From positions 1 through 54,335 of the forward strand of contig NZ_JAOEGB010000039.1 of the NCBI RefSeq assembly GCF_025420585.1: 54,335 nt of DNA, written 5' to 3'. This stretch comes from Planotetraspora sp. A-T 1434. Lineage in GTDB: Bacteria > Actinomycetota > Actinomycetes > Streptosporangiales > Streptosporangiaceae. Shown here in pieces: positions 49,118 to 54,335 of this stretch. Position 1 is the first letter of the stretch. Each line of letters begins with the position of its first letter. The notes under the pieces were generated by a model. The model had not been told where the DNA came from and made no database searches. It worked only from the letters and a program-made list of their open reading frames with translations. A program made the translations under genes and the position numbers.

Positions 49118-49402
49118 ATGACTCGACCGGTGAAAACCACAACGACAACAGCGTTCTACGCGCAAGCCGTCATCTCGTTCGGGCTGTCCCTCGCCGCCCT
49201 GGCGCTGGGCATCGCCTACCTCCCGGTGACATCGTGGGTTCGCTCGTTCCTGGCCATCGGGCTGCTGTACGTGGTGACCTCGGCTTTCACACTGGCCAAG
49301 TGCGTCCGGGACCGGCAGGAGGAGGCCGCCGTCGTCAGCCGGGTCGACCAGGCCAGGCTCGACAAACTGCTCGCCGAGCACGACCCCTTCAAGAACGACT
49401 GA
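49118..49402 (+). CDS. YiaA/YiaB-type two-helix membrane protein
   Basis: A 94-residue membrane protein. ATG 49118 follows GGGACAC and skips the unlikely N-terminal extension. Two hydrophobic helices (AVISFGLSLAALALGIAYLP and SFLAIGLLYVVTSAFTLAK) with the FxxQ-type entry TAFYAQAVISF match the YiaAB domain. The role of this family is unknown. The C-terminus is polar. It converges with a SnoaL-like gene. Confidence 0.8.
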   Translation: MTRPVKTTTTTAFYAQAVISFGLSLAALALGIAYLPVTSWVRSFLAIGLLYVVTSAFTLAKCVRDRQEEAAVVSRVDQARLDKLLAEHDPFKND

Positions 49403-49415
49403 GCAAGGCGCCGCC

Positions 49416-49850
49416 TCAGCTGCCGGCTTCTGAAACGAGGTGGACGCCGAGCTGGGCGTATTCGTCGAGCGCGTTGAAATAGGCACGGTGGTTGACGATC
49501 AGGCCGTTCTCCACCTCGCTCACGCTGCACCCCCGGAGCGTGATGTGACGGCCGGTCGCCGGGATCGTCTGGCCGTCCGGCATCAGGAAGTCACCCTTGT
49601 GCGTCGCCGTCAGCGTCCATTCCGTGATGGCGAGGTCATCGGCGACCACCTTGGCCACAATCCTGAACCGCAAATCAGGAAAGGCGCTGAACAGATATTC
49701 GAAGAAGGAGACGATCTGCTCACGCCCCTCCGCCATGCCGCCGGAAGCGATATAGACGGCGTACGGATCAAAGCATCGCGCCAGCGCGCCGAGGTCGTGA
49801 TCGTTCAGAGCGCCGAACATGCGATCGGCGACCTCTCGGACGTCATACAT
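49416..49850 (-). CDS. SnoaL-like (NTF2-fold) protein
   Basis: A 144-residue NTF2-fold protein of the SnoaL/ester cyclase-like type. MYDVREVADRMFGALNDHDL is the helical start; SGGMAEGREQIVSFFEYLFS and HITLRGCSVSEVENGLIVNH the usual strands. ATG 49850 follows GAGAGGGGGCC. It is a paralogue of the gene at 49959-50387 (shared AEGR and the C-terminal EYAQLG/LYSQLG). Function is not predictable; such folds bind small molecules or catalyse polyketide steps. Confidence 0.82.
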   Translation of the reverse strand: MYDVREVADRMFGALNDHDLGALARCFDPYAVYIASGGMAEGREQIVSFFEYLFSAFPDLRFRIVAKVVADDLAITEWTLTATHKGDFLMPDGQTIPATGRHITLRGCSVSEVENGLIVNHRAYFNALDEYAQLGVHLVSEAGS

Positions 49851-49958
49851 CTCGACGGCCCCCTCTCCCGCATAGAGCCACGCTAACAGGGGGCGCGCAA
49901 AGACGATCTCACCCGCCACGTCACGGCCGGGCGCTTCCCGCCGTGCGCGGAGGGCTGA

Positions 49959-50387
49959 TCACGTTTCGGGTGAGTCCAGCTTGGCGCCGAGTTGGGAGTA
50001 GAGCTCCATCTGGTCGTAATAGACGCGCTGGGTGGCGACGAGGTCGTCTTCCACCGTGAAGACCCAGCAAGATCGCATGCTGGTGTTCTTGCCGGTCGGC
50101 TCCAGCATCTCTCCGGAGGGCAGCAGGAATGGTCCCGTGTGCGTGACCGTACTGGACATCTCGACTACCACCAGGTCGTCGAATGTGTTCTTTTTCCAGA
50201 TCATCACGGACGCATTGGGAAAGGCTTCCCAGGCTTGCGCGTGGTAGGCGGCGATCTCGTCGCGACCCTCGGCCACCCCCTGAGGCCCGACGGCGACGGC
50301 GTTCGGGCTGTAGCAGCGGACGACCGCTTCAAGATCGCGATTAGTGATCGCGGCCATCAAACGGTCCACCACCTCGGCATCCGACAT
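49959..50387 (-). CDS. SnoaL-like (NTF2-fold) protein
   Basis: A 142-residue paralogue of the preceding gene, 108 bases upstream on the same strand. It has MSDAEVVDRLMAAITNRDLE, GPQGVAEGRDEIAAYHAQ and YYDQMELYSQLGAKL. ATG 50387 follows GGGGGAGCC. Tandem duplication of a SnoaL-type gene is suggested. Confidence 0.82.
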   Translation of the reverse strand: MSDAEVVDRLMAAITNRDLEAVVRCYSPNAVAVGPQGVAEGRDEIAAYHAQAWEAFPNASVMIWKKNTFDDLVVVEMSSTVTHTGPFLLPSGEMLEPTGKNTSMRSCWVFTVEDDLVATQRVYYDQMELYSQLGAKLDSPET

Positions 50388-50631
50388 CGACGGCTCCCCC
50401 TTTCCCGCACCGCCAATCAGGTCTCGCTCTGGCAATCACAGTACCGGCGTCCTGGTAAAGCGCCCGGTCAAGGGGACCCTTTACCGGGACGCGAAATCAC
50501 GATCTCCACGCACCGCGCCCATCACCGCAGGTCTTCAGCTTCGGCGGCACGGCCAGTGATCGCCACCCGCCGCCCAGGAAGAGCACGTTGGAAGATTGCG
50601 CCCTTTGCTGTAATGACTTAACATCCACAAC

Positions 50632-50991
50632 GTGATTAACACCGAAAAGGTAGACGACTTTATGAGCAAGCTCGATCACCCGTTCAAAGCGGAGATCGAA
50701 GCCGTGCGGGCCGTCATCATGGGAGCGAGTCCCGGAATAGAAGAAGACATCAAATGGGGAGGTCCGTCTTTCTACTACAAGGAGGACATGGCCTCCATCA
50801 ATCCGAGGGTGAAGAACTACGTGCCCATAATCTGGCACAAGGGCGCGCTGCTGAGCGACGACTCCGGCCTGCTGGAAAAGGGCCCCAAGGGGAGGGCTTA
50901 CATCAAGTTCCACTCCATGGCGGAGATAGAGGCCAACAAGGCGGTATTGACCAAGCTGATCAACGACTGGGTAGCGCTCATGGACGAATGA
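50632..50991 (+). CDS. DUF1801-family protein
   Basis: A 119-residue protein with the DUF1801 (YdhG-like) features: MINTEKVDDFMSKLDHPFKA, GIEEDIKWGGPSFYYK, INPRVKNYVPIIWHKGALL, AYIKFHSMAEIEANKAVL. Family members are small alpha/beta proteins of unknown function. GTG 50632 has no clear ribosome-binding site; ATG 50662, after AAAGGTAGACGAC, is possible. Divergent from the SnoaL pair. Confidence 0.82.
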   Translation: MINTEKVDDFMSKLDHPFKAEIEAVRAVIMGASPGIEEDIKWGGPSFYYKEDMASINPRVKNYVPIIWHKGALLSDDSGLLEKGPKGRAYIKFHSMAEIEANKAVLTKLINDWVALMDE

Positions 50992-51055
50992 GTGCACGGC
51001 GGCCAGGCCCGATGCGGCGGGCGTCGCTGTACGCGAGTGATCGCCGCCTGGCTCC

Positions 51056-51934
51056 TCATTCGGGCGCCCGTACGGTTCCGATGCCCAGAGTGCTGACCAT
51101 GGGCAGGATTCCCGACTCGAACACCGCGCCCAGCACAGGCTGGTTGAGCTGGGCGAGCCGTTCGGCCAGCTCCGGTCCGAGGGCACGCCACGGCCCGGCC
51201 GCGAGCTCGTCGGTGGTCCGCTCGACCTGGTCACGCAGCGCCCGGCCCGCCGAGGTGGCGACACCGTCCGCGTCGACCAGGCCGCGGGTGGCCAGCCGGT
51301 CACGGGCGGCCGCCCATTCGTCGGCGTTCCATCCGCGCCCCGCGAAGTTCTCCACCGGGGCGGCGCCGACAGCGGCGAAGGAGACCAACGCCTCGCACGC
51401 GTCCAAGTTCGCGGCCGCCAGAGCGGCCAGGTGGCCGTCGCCTCTGTGCTCGCGCAGCACGGTGTACGCCTGCCACAGCGCGAGGTGCGGCTCATCGGGC
51501 CAGGGCAGGTCGAGGTTGGCGGCGGCCAGCGGCCGATGGGCGACCCCGGCGCTCTCGGCGGCTCTTACGGCCAGCTTGGCGGCTTCGGCGATCTCCGGCA
51601 TGGCGATTCTCTCGCCGAGAAAAGTGCGGAAGGTCCGGTCCATCGCCCGCAGCCGGGCGTCGAGCACCTGCTCGGGCCGTGCCGTGGCCCAGATCCCCGG
51701 CACGTACTCGGCGATCATGCTGGGGCTGAAGCTGTAGTAGGTGGCGGCGACCAACTTGGGCCCGGCCGCGCCGAGCGGTGCCGTACGCCAGGCGAAGTAG
51801 CTGGGCCAGCGCGACTCGATGTCGTAGCCGAGTTGCCCAGCCTCGTCGAAGGCCTGGTGAGAGAAGTACAGGGCCGCGTGCACCGGCTCGATCTGGTGCC
51901 ACATCTGCCGCGCCAGCTTGGAAAATGTGGACAT
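51056..51934 (-). CDS. SCO6745-family winged-helix-type protein
   Basis: A 292-residue protein of the actinobacterial SCO6745-type family. The N-terminal part starts MSTFSKLARQMWHQIEPVHA and is all-helical (AAESAGVAHRPLAAANLDLP). The C-terminal third (about 200-270; GWNADEWAAARDRLATRGLV, then SAGRALRDQVERTTDELA) resembles a MarR-like winged helix. ATG 51934 follows GAGGTGTGTG. DNA-binding is possible but not proven. A CCAGTGA/TCACTGG inverted repeat in the divergent region at about 51970-52003 could be its operator. Confidence 0.75.
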   Translation of the reverse strand: MSTFSKLARQMWHQIEPVHAALYFSHQAFDEAGQLGYDIESRWPSYFAWRTAPLGAAGPKLVAATYYSFSPSMIAEYVPGIWATARPEQVLDARLRAMDRTFRTFLGERIAMPEIAEAAKLAVRAAESAGVAHRPLAAANLDLPWPDEPHLALWQAYTVLREHRGDGHLAALAAANLDACEALVSFAAVGAAPVENFAGRGWNADEWAAARDRLATRGLVDADGVATSAGRALRDQVERTTDELAAGPWRALGPELAERLAQLNQPVLGAVFESGILPMVSTLGIGTVRAPE

Positions 51935-52204
51935 CACACACCTCAATCATCACTGTCTAGTTTGAGTACGCCAGTGACTCTAGGTCGGAAGCACATCACT
52001 GGTCAATCCCAAATAGCTGGTTAAGGCCGGCGCCGCGGCTTCCCGCCCGGCCCTGGTCCCCGACCCGCGCCACTTATCCGGAAATCTGCGGCGCTCTTGA
52101 CGATTGCCTGGTACACCATTTGCTCGCCCTTGGCGCGTCGCGTCGCGCCTGGTGAGGGCTGCTCCGAAACTGCCTCCGGTAACTGTCTCGGAGGAGGAGA
52201 GTTC

Positions 52205-54064
<1,860 letters not shown>

Positions 54065-54068
54065 CACA

Positions 54069-54104
54069 AGGCCCCTGACCACGGAAACTCCTGGTCAGGG
54101 GCCT
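54069..54104 (+). terminator. Terminator after the amine oxidase
   Basis: A perfect 13-bp stem AGGCCCCTGACCA/TGGTCAGGGGCCT with a 10-base loop, five bases after the stop codon of the amine oxidase. Confidence 0.88.
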
Positions 54105-54113
54105 CAACACGAG

Positions 54114-54152
54114 AGCCGCCCTGGGGAATCGAACCCCAGACCTTCGGCATCG
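54114..54152 (-). other. 3' tRNA-Thr-like fragment, possible attachment site
   Basis: On the minus strand the sequence ATGCCGAAGGTC then TGGGG-TTCGATT-CCCCA then GGGCGGC-T matches the 3' half of a tRNA: anticodon-stem 3' strand, variable loop, T-arm, acceptor 3' strand and discriminator U. The 5' half (acceptor, D-arm, anticodon loop) is absent; upstream sequence has no TAGCTCAG-type D-arm. The fit is best to tRNA-Thr. Integrating elements commonly duplicate tRNA 3' ends, so this may be attL or attR. Confidence 0.6.
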
Positions 54153-54154
54153 TA

Positions 54155-54335
54155 GTGGGCATTTTCTCTGATAAGGCGCAAGCGCATCGTCCACCCGTTC
54201 GTGGGGATCACGAGCTCACCTGCCTGACCCAGTTCAACGAGGACGGACGGCAGCGCCTGCTCTGGTTCGGCCCTCCGCAGGACGCGGCCCGCCGTCGAGC
54301 CACTCGCACTACTGGCCGTCGTCGGCGCCCAGGAC
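54155..54335 (+). CDS. Possible partial ORF at the right edge
   Basis: A frame open from GTG 54155 to the window end (ELTCLTQFNEDGRQRLLWFG near the middle). There is no ribosome-binding site and in such GC-rich DNA open frames arise by chance. It could be part of a gene in an element beyond the tRNA fragment. Confidence 0.2.
   Translation, partial: MGIFSDKAQAHRPPVRGDHELTCLTQFNEDGRQRLLWFGPPQDAARRRATRTTGRRRRPG

Noticed and set aside
54105-54200. A complete tRNA at the right end
   Set aside because: T-arm and acceptor 3' strand are present, but no D-arm or matching 5' acceptor strand could be found on the minus strand.

Overview
The window is a high-GC actinobacterial chromosome segment, most like the Streptosporangiales (Nonomuraea, Streptosporangium or Microbispora type). 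The grounds are the frequent GTG/TTG starts, the actinobacterial order secE-nusG-rplK-rplA-lipoprotein-rplJ-rplL-rpoB with mceG beside rplL, a DtxR/IdeR iron regulator, a UdgX glycosylase, a mycobacterial-type SerC, class F sortases and several SigE-type ECF sigma factors. The assignment rests on gene content and memory of families; no database search was possible.

Layout. 1-7.95 kb (minus strand) is the transcription/translation core: tRNA-Trp, secE, nusG, rplK, rplA, an LppX/LprAFG-type lipoprotein, rplJ with an L10 leader, rplL, the Mce transporter ATPase MceG, two Mce-associated membrane proteins, and the 5' end of rpoB with its own promoter. 8.1-10.7 kb holds an AspC-type aminotransferase and a DUF4143 ATPase. 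10.8-16.5 kb has three sigma-factor/membrane-partner pairs around an adenosine deaminase-like gene; one partner carries a PASTA domain. 16.6-21.6 kb has a methyltransferase, a large acyl-CoA dehydrogenase, two tiny peptide genes and a thiolase. 21.8-28.9 kb has two surface-protein plus class F sortase modules separated by an AbiEi/DUF559 gene that sits between two copies of a long palindrome.

29-37.3 kb has a second acyl-CoA dehydrogenase, an alpha/beta hydrolase, a PAS-GAF-PP2C-HATPase phosphatase, IdeR, UdgX, PdxH and citrate synthase. 37.3-41.3 kb has an unusual 921-residue membrane protein with an extracellular periplasmic-binding-protein fold, and SerC. 41.4-49.4 kb has a rhomboid protease, a crotonase/SDR pair, a STAS protein, a Ni/Co ECF-type transporter (MN fusion, Q, O) whose promoter overlaps a Nur-box-like site, and a glycosyltransferase with an in-frame repeat insertion. 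49.4-54.1 kb has small accessory proteins and a Tat-exported amine oxidase. The window ends at a 3' tRNA-Thr-like fragment, a possible attachment site.

The strongest leads are: the palindrome-flanked DUF559 cassette; the paired sortase modules with a shared non-LPXTG motif; the PBP-fold membrane protein; the Nur-box/relay-ORF arrangement in the metal transporter; the small secreted Trp-rich peptide; and the PASTA-linked sigma-factor pair.
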